Position numbers and translations under genes: made by a program. Under the pieces are notes generated by a model. The model saw only the letters and a list, made by a program, of their open reading frames with translations. It did not search any database and was not told the DNA's origin. From an uncultured Prevotella sp. (lineage in GTDB: Bacteria; Bacteroidota; Bacteroidia; Bacteroidales; Bacteroidaceae): 64,000 nucleotides of DNA. Positions within the stretch are counted from its first letter, which is position 1; each line of letters begins with the position of its first letter. Of this stretch, positions 16,154 through 24,067 are shown piece after piece. The stretch spans positions 62,001-126,000 of the forward strand of contig USHW01000001.1 in the NCBI GenBank assembly GCA_900554545.1. The letters are read 5' to 3'.

Positions 16154-18667
16154 ATGAAACCGATGAAAATGCTCTTTCTTGTTGCCGTTCTGGCACTGTT
16201 TGCTTTGCCTGCTTTGGCTCAGACAAAGGTTACGGGCTGTGTTGTTGACAGCCTTTCGCGCAACCCTCTGAAGGGTGCTGCGGTGACGCTGATGCGCGGC
16301 GGACGAACGGTCAGCTTTGCCAAGACCGATGAAAAGGGGCGGTTTGCCGTTGCGGCGGAGGCTGGCGACAGCCTGCAAGTGACGTTCCTCGGCTACGCCA
16401 AAAAGCGCGTTGCGGCGGTGAAAGGGCAGGTTTTGGAAGTGCAGCTTGTGCAAAAGGCGTTTGCGCTTAAAGAGGTTCAAGTGAAAGGCTTGCCTGTGTT
16501 CGGGCGGCAGGACACCACCGTGTTCGACCTGAAACGCTATGTCTCCGACCGTGACAACTCGCTGAAGGATGTACTGAAGAAACTCCCCGGCGTTGATGTC
16601 GATGAAAACGGAAAAATCAGTTTCAACGGAAAGGACGTGTCGCGGTTTACCATTGAGGACTTAGACCTTGCCGGAGGCCGCTATAACCAGCTCAACGAAC
16701 TGCTTAAAGCGAAGGATGTTGACCGCGCGGAGGTCATCGAGCACGACCAGCCCGTGAAGGCTTTGCAGGGCAAGGTGTTCACTGACAATGTGGCGATGAA
16801 CATCCGCCTGCGCCCCGAAGCACGCGACAAGTGGGCGCTGACGCTGCGTCCCGGTGCGGTGGTGACAACTCCCTTGGAGGACACGAGACCTCAGGGAGGC
16901 GCCGACGCACTGCAAATTGGCAAGCGGCGGCAACGCATGTATGTGGCCGGTTATGACTGTTCGGGGCGCGACCTGTCGCAAAACAACCGCCTCTTGGCCA
17001 CCGGCGGCACCGAGGCTTACGACGCCTCGGTCAGTGTTCCGCAGTGGTTCGCCGCGCCGCAACTGGCCGCCCCGATTGACGCGGAGCGCCTGCGCTTCAA
17101 CCGCTCGTGGGAAGTGACGGTGAAACAGACGCGCAAGTCCAAGGCCGGAAGCGAGCAGCGGTGGACAGCCGGTTATCTGCACACCGACGAGACGCAGCAG
17201 ACAGGCAACACGTCGGTGTATTATTTCGACGGCGGTGACCCCGTGCAGACCGATGAAACCGGCCATTCCAGAATACGCAACGACCGTGTTCACATAGACT
17301 TCACACACAATACGAACACCGCCGAGGCGTATGGCAACGAGTATTTTCGCCTTGAATGGACGCGCGCCGACGGTCTTTCGTCGTTCACCGGCGGTGACGG
17401 AGACGACGTAAAACAACGTGTGGAACTGCCGGAGCTGCACGCGCAGAACACGTTTACGCGCCTTTTCACGCACGAAAGGCACTCATGGGCGGTGCATTCC
17501 ACGCTCGACTTCCACTACGCTCCGCAGGAAATGGCCGTTGACGGACGGCGGCAGAAGCTGGACAATCTGCTGTATTACGCCGACCATTACGCCCGGCTGA
17601 CGCTAAACCGCAGGCTGTTTACCCACCAATACACCCTCGGACTCACCGCCGAACACCTTAACCTGCACGGCGGACATACGCACCTTACGGCATACGCAGA
17701 GCCTAACTGGCAGTACAAGCATATTGGAACGATGCTAAGGTTGAACGTTCCGATGAAATGGGAGGTTTTCACCGACTTAGGGCTTCATTGCTTGGATGCC
17801 TCGCCCTTGCTGTATGCCAGCATCAAAAGCGGCATGCGCGGCGAGTGGAACGTCAGCGCGGGGTATGACATGACGACAGGAAGCTTTGCAAATTATGTGC
17901 TCGGCACTTATATGAGCAACTACCGCACGCGTGTCGTGACCAGCGGAGACGTGCCCCGGCAGGGCGTGTTCCACGTCGGCGCAAGCTATGACTACAAGCG
18001 CCCGGTGACGGAACTCTTTATGAGTTTCGGCGCGAACTACAGCTACAGTCACGGCAACATGATGACCGACATGACAATAGCCGACGGCCAATACCTGCTG
18101 ACATCGGCGTTGCACGACTGGCACGGACAGGCCGTTTCGGCAAATGCCGTGGTGTCGAAGGGCTTTTTCGACCTGCACCTTAAAACCAAGTTGGCGTTGC
18201 GCTACACGTTCGGCACAGGCCAACAGCTGTCGGGCGGCGCGGTGACAGGCTATCAGTCCCACGTTTTCCAGGCATCGCCAGAGGTTGTGTTCACGCCGAA
18301 ATTCGGCACGTTCACATACCGCGCAACATTCACCCTAAACAGGATGAACACCGATGAAATGGACGGAAACAGCCTCTTTGGCTGGCTGCAACGCCTTGCT
18401 TACACGCAGACAATCGGCAAGGTTGACATCACCGCCGCGGCCGTACACTACCGCAATGCGTTGCAGTCAGGCAATAACGTGAACACGCTCTTGGCCGATG
18501 CTTCGGTGGTATGGCGCTTGAAAAAGGTGCGCCTGTCGGCGGAAGTGCGCAACCTGTTCAACAAACGACGCTACACGGTAACCACTTACAGCGGCGTGAT
18601 GTCATCGACTGACTGGTATGAGCTGCGCCCGAGGGAGGTGGTAGTTGGTGTGCAGGTGAGGTTGTGA
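16154..18667 (+). CDS. Outer-membrane beta-barrel protein with carboxypeptidase-like N-terminal domain
   Basis: 837 residues from the ATG at 16154, which opens a signal peptide (MKPMKMLFLVAVLALFALPA); longer in-frame starts read through the upstream hairpin. Residues about 25-110 form a CarboxypepD_reg-like Ig domain (VTGCVVDSLSRNPLKGAAV), followed by a plug-like region (DVLKKLPGVDVDENGKISFN) and a large C-terminal barrel ending in an aromatic-alternating strand (VVVGVQVRL). This is the TonB-dependent-receptor-like type that accompanies GLPGLI proteins, not a SusC: no SusD follows and the plug motifs differ. Substrate unknown. Co-oriented with the GLPGLI gene and probably controlled by the winged-helix membrane regulator. 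Confidence 0.82.
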   Translation: MKPMKMLFLVAVLALFALPALAQTKVTGCVVDSLSRNPLKGAAVTLMRGGRTVSFAKTDEKGRFAVAAEAGDSLQVTFLGYAKKRVAAVKGQVLEVQLVQKAFALKEVQVKGLPVFGRQDTTVFDLKRYVSDRDNSLKDVLKKLPGVDVDENGKISFNGKDVSRFTIEDLDLAGGRYNQLNELLKAKDVDRAEVIEHDQPVKALQGKVFTDNVAMNIRLRPEARDKWALTLRPGAVVTTPLEDTRPQGGADALQIGKRRQRMYVAGYDCSGRDLSQNNRLLATGGTEAYDASVSVPQWFAAPQLAAPIDAERLRFNRSWEVTVKQTRKSKAGSEQRWTAGYLHTDETQQTGNTSVYYFDGGDPVQTDETGHSRIRNDRVHIDFTHNTNTAEAYGNEYFRLEWTRADGLSSFTGGDGDDVKQRVELPELHAQNTFTRLFTHERHSWAVHSTLDFHYAPQEMAVDGRRQKLDNLLYYADHYARLTLNRRLFTHQYTLGLTAEHLNLHGGHTHLTAYAEPNWQYKHIGTMLRLNVPMKWEVFTDLGLHCLDASPLLYASIKSGMRGEWNVSAGYDMTTGSFANYVLGTYMSNYRTRVVTSGDVPRQGVFHVGASYDYKRPVTELFMSFGANYSYSHGNMMTDMTIADGQYLLTSALHDWHGQAVSANAVVSKGFFDLHLKTKLALRYTFGTGQQLSGGAVTGYQSHVFQASPEVVFTPKFGTFTYRATFTLNRMNTDEMDGNSLFGWLQRLAYTQTIGKVDITAAAVHYRNALQSGNNVNTLLADASVVWRLKKVRLSAEVRNLFNKRRYTVTTYSGVMSSTDWYELRPREVVVGVQVRL

Positions 18668-19184
18668 GGGACTAACACCCAGCACCAACGCACCTACGAC
18701 CCACCAGCCACGAAGGAACGACCCACCCCAACCCTCCCGAAGGGAGGGTGCTTGATGTACTTTTGCCGGTTGCTTGTCCTGCTTTTGCCCATTGGCCTTA
18801 TTTGTCTTATCAGCCTTATTTGGCCTATTCAATTGAATAAGCCTGATAGGGCAAATAGGGCTGATAAGCCTTTTAGTGAGCGGAAAATCACCTGCCGCTA
18901 ACCACTTGATAATCAGCGGCTTCGTAAAAGGCCGCCTTTTAGCCTGCAAAAGGGGCCTTTTAGCGTGCAATTTGTGGCCTTTTGGAAGGTAAAAGGCCGT
19001 CAATTGCAAAACAGTATGTTTCCAGTTGGTTTTCAATCAGGCGTATACGCTGCGGCCGGTTATGGCTGAATAAAACACGTTCTCAGGTGTTTTTTCTTTG
19101 GTTTGTGGCCGATATGTATTGTTTTTAGATAAGACAAGCTGCACGTCGGCAATGAAAATAAAATGTCGTTTCACCCATTTTTAT
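18668..19184. other. Repeat-filled gap upstream of cysS
   Basis: No gene seen. Contents: a CCCTCCCGAAGGGAGGG arm (18721-18753); an inverted pair of nonamer arms (about 18793-18830 and 18835-18870, words such as GCCTTATTT on the left and GATAAGCC on the right, about four per arm); CTTGATAATCAG (18905-18916); the 22-bp array copy 5; and an AT-rich stretch (about 19060-19184) leading to the cysS promoter. Confidence 0.75.
18926..19005. repeat. Four-unit 22-bp array, copy 5
   Basis: 80 bp, the only copy one base short (unit 2 is AAAAGGGGCCTTTT, 14 bp). Other units AAAAGGCCGCCTTTT, AATTTGTGGCCTTTT, AAAAGGCCGTCAATT; spacers AGCCTGC, AGCGTGC, GGAAGGT. Units 3 and 4 carry matching AATT ends so can still pair. 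Confidence 0.87.
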
Positions 19185-19215
19185 TTTGTATTGCGCTCGG
19201 TTTGCATTATCTTTG
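19185..19215 (+). promoter_or_regulatory. cysS promoter (TTTG-N19-TATCTTTG)
   Basis: TTTG at 19185-19188, 19-bp spacer, TATCTTTG at 19208-19215: an exact match to the Bacteroidetes -33/-7 consensus, predicting a leader of about 40 bases before the cysS ATG. The spacer contains ATTGCGCTCG as in the M20 gene promoter. Confidence 0.8.
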
Positions 19216-19262
19216 CATATTAAAAATAAAAACAAAACGGCGTTTTATAAATTTGAAACATC

Positions 19263-20750
19263 ATGGAACAGAACTTCTTAATCTACAATACGCTTACACG
19301 TAGTAAGGAACGTTTCGAGCCGCTGCACGCCCCCAACGTGGGCATGTATGTCTGCGGCCCCACCGTTTACGGCGACCCACACTTAGGACACGCGCGCCCC
19401 GCCATCACGTTTGACGTGCTCTTCCGCTACCTGAAGCACCTCGGCTACAAGGTAAGGTACGTCAGGAACATCACCGACGTGGGCCATCTTGAGCACGACG
19501 CGGACGAAGGCGAGGACAAGATAGCCAAGAAAGCGCGCTTGGAACAGCTCGAACCGATGGAGATTGCACAGTATTACACAAACCGTTACCATGACGCCAT
19601 GGCCGCGCTCAACGTGCTGCCGCCCAGCATCGAGCCGCACGCCACGGGCCATATCATCGAGCAGGAGGAGCTTGTAAAGCAGATACTTGACAACGGTTTC
19701 GCGTATGAGAGCAACGGAAGCATCTACTTCGACACGGCGAAATACAACGAGAAATACCACTACGGAATACTCTCCGGCCGCAACCTTGACGACGTGAAAG
19801 ACGCCAGCAGGCAGCTTGACGGAGTGGGAGAGAAGCGTAATCAGGCCGACTTCGCACTGTGGAAGAAGGCCCAGCCGGAGCATATCATGCGCTGGCCCAG
19901 CCCTTGGAGCGACGGATTTCCGGGCTGGCACTGCGAGTGTACGGCAATGGGGAGGAAGTATCTGGGCGAGCATTTCGACATACATGGCGGCGGAATGGAC
20001 CTCGTCTTCCCACACCACGAGTGCGAAATAGCGCAGGCCGTGGCGTCGCAAGGCAGCCAGATGGTGAAATACTGGATGCACAACAACATGATAACCATCA
20101 ACGGACAGAAGATGGGGAAGAGCCTCGGCAACTTCATTACGCTGGAACAGTTCTTTAAAGGAGAGCACGAGCTGCTGTCAAAGGCGTACTCTCCGATGAC
20201 GATACGCTTCTTCATACTCTCCGCCCACTACCGTGGCACGGTGGATTTCTCTGACGAAGCCCTGCAAGCCAGCGAGAAAGGACTGGCTCGCCTGATGACG
20301 GGCATAGCCGACCTGAACCGCATCAAGCCGTCAGCGGAGAGCGACGCGCAGGTTAAGGAGTTTGTTGCCGCCCTGCGTCAGAAGTGCTACGACGCGATGA
20401 ACGACGACATGCAGACCCCCATAGTAATCAGCAATCTCTTTGACGCTTGCCGCATAATAAACACCGTTCTCGACCACAAGGCCGCAATATCGGCCGCCGA
20501 CCTTGACGAGCTTGCAGCCACAATGCGCCTCTTCGGGCTTGACATTCTCGGCCTGCGCGAGGCGGAAAGCGGCGGCAGTAAGGAGCGCGAGGAAGCCTTC
20601 GGAAAGGTGGTTGACATGGTACTCGACCTCCGCGCCAAGGCGAAGGCCGCCAAAGACTGGGCTACGAGCGACCGCATCCGCGACGAACTGGCCGCCGCCG
20701 GCTTCGAGGTGAACGACACAAAGGACGGCAGCGTGTGGCGGTTGCCTTAG
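19263..20750 (+). CDS. cysS: Cysteinyl-tRNA synthetase
   Basis: Class I aminoacyl-tRNA synthetase (495 residues) that charges tRNA-Cys. Visible motifs: YVCGPTVYG with the first zinc-binding cysteine, the HIGH-type signature DPHLGHARP, the WHCECTAMG and [10 protein letters not shown] blocks that supply the other zinc ligands, and KMGKSLGN (KMSKS loop). The C-terminal DALR-like helical region is present and the length is normal. It has its own consensus promoter. Its TAG is followed at once by the GACAAG repeat that precedes the fructan sensor gene. Confidence 0.97.
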   Translation: MEQNFLIYNTLTRSKERFEPLHAPNVGMYVCGPTVYGDPHLGHARPAITFDVLFRYLKHLGYKVRYVRNITDVGHLEHDADEGEDKIAKKARLEQLEPMEIAQYYTNRYHDAMAALNVLPPSIEPHATGHIIEQEELVKQILDNGFAYESNGSIYFDTAKYNEKYHYGILSGRNLDDVKDASRQLDGVGEKRNQADFALWKKAQPEHIMRWPSPWSDGFPGWHCECTAMGRKYLGEHFDIHGGGMDLVFPHHECEIAQAVASQGSQMVKYWMHNNMITINGQKMGKSLGNFITLEQFFKGEHELLSKAYSPMTIRFFILSAHYRGTVDFSDEALQASEKGLARLMTGIADLNRIKPSAESDAQVKEFVAALRQKCYDAMNDDMQTPIVISNLFDACRIINTVLDHKAAISAADLDELAATMRLFGLDILGLREAESGGSKEREEAFGKVVDMVLDLRAKAKAAKDWATSDRIRDELAAAGFEVNDTKDGSVWRLP

Positions 20751-20933
20751 CAGACAAGCAGACAAGTGACGAGCAGACGAGGACGTTTCTTTTAGTAAAC
20801 GGGTAGACAAGTGACGAGAAGACGAGGATATTTGCCATGAAAACGAGTGTTTTTAGAAGTATGAAATATGCGCTTATGGATTTTATCCGTAAGTCAAATC
20901 TCCTCGTCTTCTCGTCACTTGTCTGCTTGTCTA
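20751..20933. repeat. GACAAG/GACGAG inverted element spanning the fructan sensor start codon
   Basis: The right arm 20901-20924 is a perfect 24-bp reverse complement of 20805-20828, so the ATG at 20837 lies in a 72-base loop. A second upstream arm, 20751-20783, pairs with 20901-20933 with two mismatches. The two left arms therefore compete for the same right arm, which is also the coding sequence of the signal peptide. Confidence 0.88.
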
Positions 20934-23629
20934 CTTGTTTCCTTGCTTGCAATTCAAGCAAGAAAACTTATACAATAGGCGTTTCGCAGTGTAGCGAGGA
21001 CAACTGGCGCGACAAGCTCAACGGCGAACTGCGTGACGCGACGTACCTGCATGACAACGTAAAGCTGCATGTTGTCTCCGCGAACGACAACGACAAGCAG
21101 CAAATCGGACAGATAAACGCCTTCACGGACAGGGGCATCGACCTGCTAATAGTGTCGCCCAACCAGGTCAATTCGGTAACTCCCGCTGTTGACCGGGCCT
21201 ACGACAAGGGCATACCTGTTATCCTTTTCGACCGCAAGACAGGCTCGGGCAAGTACACGGCGTTCGTCGGAGCGGACAACGAAAAGATAGGACATACCAT
21301 CGGAGAGCACATCGCCACGCGCCTCGGAGGCAAGGGTACGGTGGCCGAAATACGCGGACTTGAAGGCTCGTCGCCTGCAATCGAGCGTCACAGAGGTTTC
21401 GTTGAGGCCATCAAGAACTACCCCGACATACATCTTGTGGCCGTAGAAGACGGCACCTGGTTGCAGCAAAGCGGAGCCGAAGCGTTGGACAAGATATTGG
21501 CGAAAGGCATTGTGCCGGATTATGTTTTCGCGCAAAACGACCGCATGGCGTTCGGCGCATGGCAGACGGCGAAGCGTCACGGACTGGATAAAAGCATACG
21601 TTTTGTTGGCATCGACGCGCTTCCCGGCAAGGACGGAGGCATCCGGTTGGTGCTCGACGGCGTGCTCGACGCGTCGTACATATACCCTACACGCGGCGAC
21701 ATCGTTATGCAGCTGGCTCTCAACATACTTGAAGGCAGGCCGTATGAGCGCGACAACTACATGAAAGCCGCACTCGTAACGAAGGACAATGCGGAAACAA
21801 TGCTGATGCAGGCGGAGGAAATGAGCCACATCAGCGGTCAGCTTGAGAAGCTTAACGGACGTGTGGACTTCTTCTTCACGCAGTACAGTCACCAGAAAGT
21901 TTACTTCATCCTGTGCGCCATAATACTTGTGCTTGTCATCGTGGCGTTTGCCGCTTTCTACCTGATGGTAATGGCAAGGCGGCGCATGGAGCGTGAGGCG
22001 GCGGAGGCGAAGATGTCGTTTTTCACTGACATGAGCCATGACCTGCGCACTCCGTTGACGTTGATTGCCGACCCGGTGGAGCGCATTCTCGACGACGAGA
22101 ACCTTACTTCGCGGCAGAGGCAGATGCTCGGAATAGTCAGAAGGAACGCCGCGCTGCTGCTGAAGCTTGTCGGCGAGATACTGGATTTGCGCAAGATACA
22201 GGGCGGAAAGATGGAAATGACGGTGACGGAGTTCAACCTTGCAGCCGCGTTGAGGCTGTGGGTTGACGACTTCAAGCCGCTGGCCGCATCGGGCAAGGTG
22301 GCCCTTTCGCTCGAAGCCGGCGACGTGCTGACCGTCAGTGCCGATTATTATAAGGTGGAGCGGATATGCTATAACCTCATCAGCAACGCCCTGAAATATA
22401 ACAAGCCGGGCGGAACGGTAACCGTAAAGCTTGCCGGACGCGACGGAAAGGCCGTCATCACCGTGGCCGATACGGGTATAGGCATGTCAAAGGGCAACGC
22501 CCAGAGGGCTTTCGACAAGTTCTTCCGGGCAGGCTCGGGAGGCGGAGGCACAGGCGTAGGACTGGCCATCGTCAAGGCGTTTGCCGAGCTTCACGGCGGC
22601 AGTGTGTCGGTAAACAGCGTTGAGGGTAAAGGCTCCGAGTTTACGGTTGAGTTGCCTTTGAAAGTTGACAAGCATACAAGTGGCAAGCAGACAAGCACAT
22701 TGCTCGGCCCGACCGAAGGGAGGGAGCCTGATGTGCATACGTCAAAGGCGTGGTTGGAAGATGTTGGAAATACGGTGGATAGCAACGAGCAAGGCATGTC
22801 AAGCCCCCTCCCTTCGGGAGGGTTGGGGTGGGTGTCGGGTGTCGATGGTGTGGTGTCAGAGCCTGACGGGGCTGCGGTTTCTCATCCCCTCGTCCTTGTT
22901 GTCGACGACAATGCGGAGGTGCGGCAGTATGTTGCGCAGCTGCTTGGCGGCGATTATGACGTGCGTCAGGCCGCCGACGGCAAGGAAGGGCTTGACACGG
23001 CGCTGAAAACCGTGCCCGACTTGATAGTGTGCGACGTGATGATGCCCGTCATGGACGGCCTTGAAATGTGCCGCCGTGTGAAAGAAGCCACGGCCACGAG
23101 CCACGTGCCTGTAATCCTGCTGACATCCAACGCGCAGGAAAACCAGCGCGCCGAGGGCTACGACTGCGGCGCCGACGCATACATAACAAAGCCCTTCTCA
23201 AGCAAAGTGCTGCTCTCTCGCGTGCGCAACCTCCTGGAGAACCGCAAGCGGCTGAAATACGTTTACGCCACGATGGAAGACGGGGAAGAGCACGCCGGGG
23301 CAGACCCCGACCGCCAGTTTATGGACGGTTTCCGCCGCGCCGTGGGCGAACACCTGTCAGACTCGAGCCTGAGCGTCGAGACGATAAGCTCTGAACTCGG
23401 CCTAAGCCGCGTGCAGATGTACCGCAAGGTGAAGCAGCTTACCGGCCAGTCGCCCGTTGAGATAATCCGCGTTACGCGCCTGAAGAAGGCCGAACGCCTG
23501 CTGAAAACCACGCAGATGACCGTCTCCGAAATATCTTACGAGGTGGGTTTCTCGTCGCCTTCGTACTTCTCAAAGTGCTTCAAGGACTACTTCGGGGTGC
23601 AACCCGGCGAGGCGCGTGAGACAGTCTGA
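20837..23629 (+). CDS. Hybrid two-component regulator of fructan use (BT1754-like)
   Basis: 930 residues combining sensor, kinase and regulator in one inner-membrane protein. Order: signal peptide or lipobox-like N-terminus (about 20-38, FLAC); periplasmic sugar-binding domain of ribose-binding type (about 45-335, YTIGVSQCSEDNWRD onward); membrane segment (about 354-378); HisKA with H401 in MSHDLRTPL; HATPase (DTGIGMSKGNAQRAFDKFF); a linker at about 609-675; receiver with D733 in CDVMMPVMDG; and a C-terminal AraC-type helix-turn-helix. In B. thetaiotaomicron the homologous protein binds fructose and activates the adjacent fructan locus, which matches the genes that follow. The signal peptide and the linker are both encoded by intergenic-type repeats. 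Confidence 0.93.
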   Translation: MKTSVFRSMKYALMDFIRKSNLLVFSSLVCLSTCFLACNSSKKTYTIGVSQCSEDNWRDKLNGELRDATYLHDNVKLHVVSANDNDKQQIGQINAFTDRGIDLLIVSPNQVNSVTPAVDRAYDKGIPVILFDRKTGSGKYTAFVGADNEKIGHTIGEHIATRLGGKGTVAEIRGLEGSSPAIERHRGFVEAIKNYPDIHLVAVEDGTWLQQSGAEALDKILAKGIVPDYVFAQNDRMAFGAWQTAKRHGLDKSIRFVGIDALPGKDGGIRLVLDGVLDASYIYPTRGDIVMQLALNILEGRPYERDNYMKAALVTKDNAETMLMQAEEMSHISGQLEKLNGRVDFFFTQYSHQKVYFILCAIILVLVIVAFAAFYLMVMARRRMEREAAEAKMSFFTDMSHDLRTPLTLIADPVERILDDENLTSRQRQMLGIVRRNAALLLKLVGEILDLRKIQGGKMEMTVTEFNLAAALRLWVDDFKPLAASGKVALSLEAGDVLTVSADYYKVERICYNLISNALKYNKPGGTVTVKLAGRDGKAVITVADTGIGMSKGNAQRAFDKFFRAGSGGGGTGVGLAIVKAFAELHGGSVSVNSVEGKGSEFTVELPLKVDKHTSGKQTSTLLGPTEGREPDVHTSKAWLEDVGNTVDSNEQGMSSPLPSGGLGWVSGVDGVVSEPDGAAVSHPLVLVVDDNAEVRQYVAQLLGGDYDVRQAADGKEGLDTALKTVPDLIVCDVMMPVMDGLEMCRRVKEATATSHVPVILLTSNAQENQRAEGYDCGADAYITKPFSSKVLLSRVRNLLENRKRLKYVYATMEDGEEHAGADPDRQFMDGFRRAVGEHLSDSSLSVETISSELGLSRVQMYRKVKQLTGQSPVEIIRVTRLKKAERLLKTTQMTVSEISYEVGFSSPSYFSKCFKDYFGVQPGEARETV
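22664..22833. repeat. Intergenic-type repeats inside the hybrid sensor coding sequence
   Basis: Between the kinase and receiver domains the reading frame passes through a GACAAG-type repeat (22664-22694) and then an inverted CCCTCCC pair (about 22705-22732 and 22800-22833). The translated right arm reads SPLPSGGLGWVSG. The frame stays open, so an element normally found between genes forms a roughly 65-residue linker. Confidence 0.88.
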
Positions 23630-23662
23630 CGTGCCGTCGGCAAGCAGTGGTTTTGCAAAAGA

Positions 23663-23764
23663 ATTGAGAGTTGAGAAGGGAGAATTGATAATTATGATTT
23701 GACTTGTCGGCGGACAGCCTCAAAGGTAATCATAATTATCAATTCTCCCTTCTCAACTCTCAAT
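23663..23764. repeat. Perfect 37-bp inverted repeat of heptamer words
   Basis: Arms 23663-23699 and 23728-23764 are exact reverse complements around 28 bases. Each arm is made of 7-bp words (GAGAGTT, GAGAAGG, GAGAATT, GATAATT). It lies just after the hybrid sensor stop and could form a strong RNA hairpin. A related heptamer run without a partner starts near 15822. Confidence 0.9.
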
Positions 23765-23766
23765 CT

Positions 23767-23847
23767 AAAAGACGGCAAATCAGGAGGTAAAAGGCCACCT
23801 TTTACGCTCCAAAAGGCCGTCTTTTGCAATGTAAAAGGCCACCTTTT
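23767..23847. repeat. Four-unit 22-bp array, copy 6
   Basis: 81 bp. Units AAAAGACGGCAAATC, AAAAGGCCACCTTTT, AAAAGGCCGTCTTTT, AAAAGGCCACCTTTT; spacers AGGAGGT, ACGCTCC, GCAATGT. Lies between the hybrid sensor and the susC promoter region, directly after the heptamer hairpin. Confidence 0.9.
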
Positions 23848-23919
23848 GCAAGGCGTTGCGTAAGTGGTTGGTTGTCAAGTATATACCTTGCAGCCTACAA
23901 AGGATGTATTACAGCTGTG

Positions 23920-23964
23920 AAAAATCGTTCAAAACGTATCAAATTTGTTGCATGAACGATTTTT
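23920..23964. promoter_or_regulatory. Candidate operator: 12-bp inverted repeat upstream of the susC promoter
   Basis: AAAAATCGTTCA (23920-23931) and TGAACGATTTTT (23953-23964) are exact inverse copies, centres about three helical turns apart. They sit about 50-90 bases upstream of the -7 box TAACTTTG (24011-24018), a sensible place for an activator. Because the adjacent regulator ends in an AraC-type domain, this is the best visible candidate for its site; binding is inferred. Confidence 0.5.
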
Positions 23965-24010
23965 TATACCTGTTGAAATGATATTGCAACGGCAAACATT
24001 TCGGGGATTA

Positions 24011-24018
24011 TAACTTTG
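24011..24018 (+). promoter_or_regulatory. Probable -7 box of the fructan operon
   Basis: TAACTTTG matches TAnnTTTG exactly and would give a leader of about 45 bases before susC. No good TTTG is found at the usual spacing, as expected for a promoter that depends on an activator. Confidence 0.6.
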
Positions 24019-24067
24019 CGGCGAAAGATTTGACAAATATTGTTTACTAACCAAAAAACACAACATT

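Noticed and set aside
16154..18667. Barrel protein as a SusC with a missing SusD
   Set aside because: Plug motifs and the absence of a SusC-type TonB box, together with the GLPGLI partner, place it in a different barrel group.
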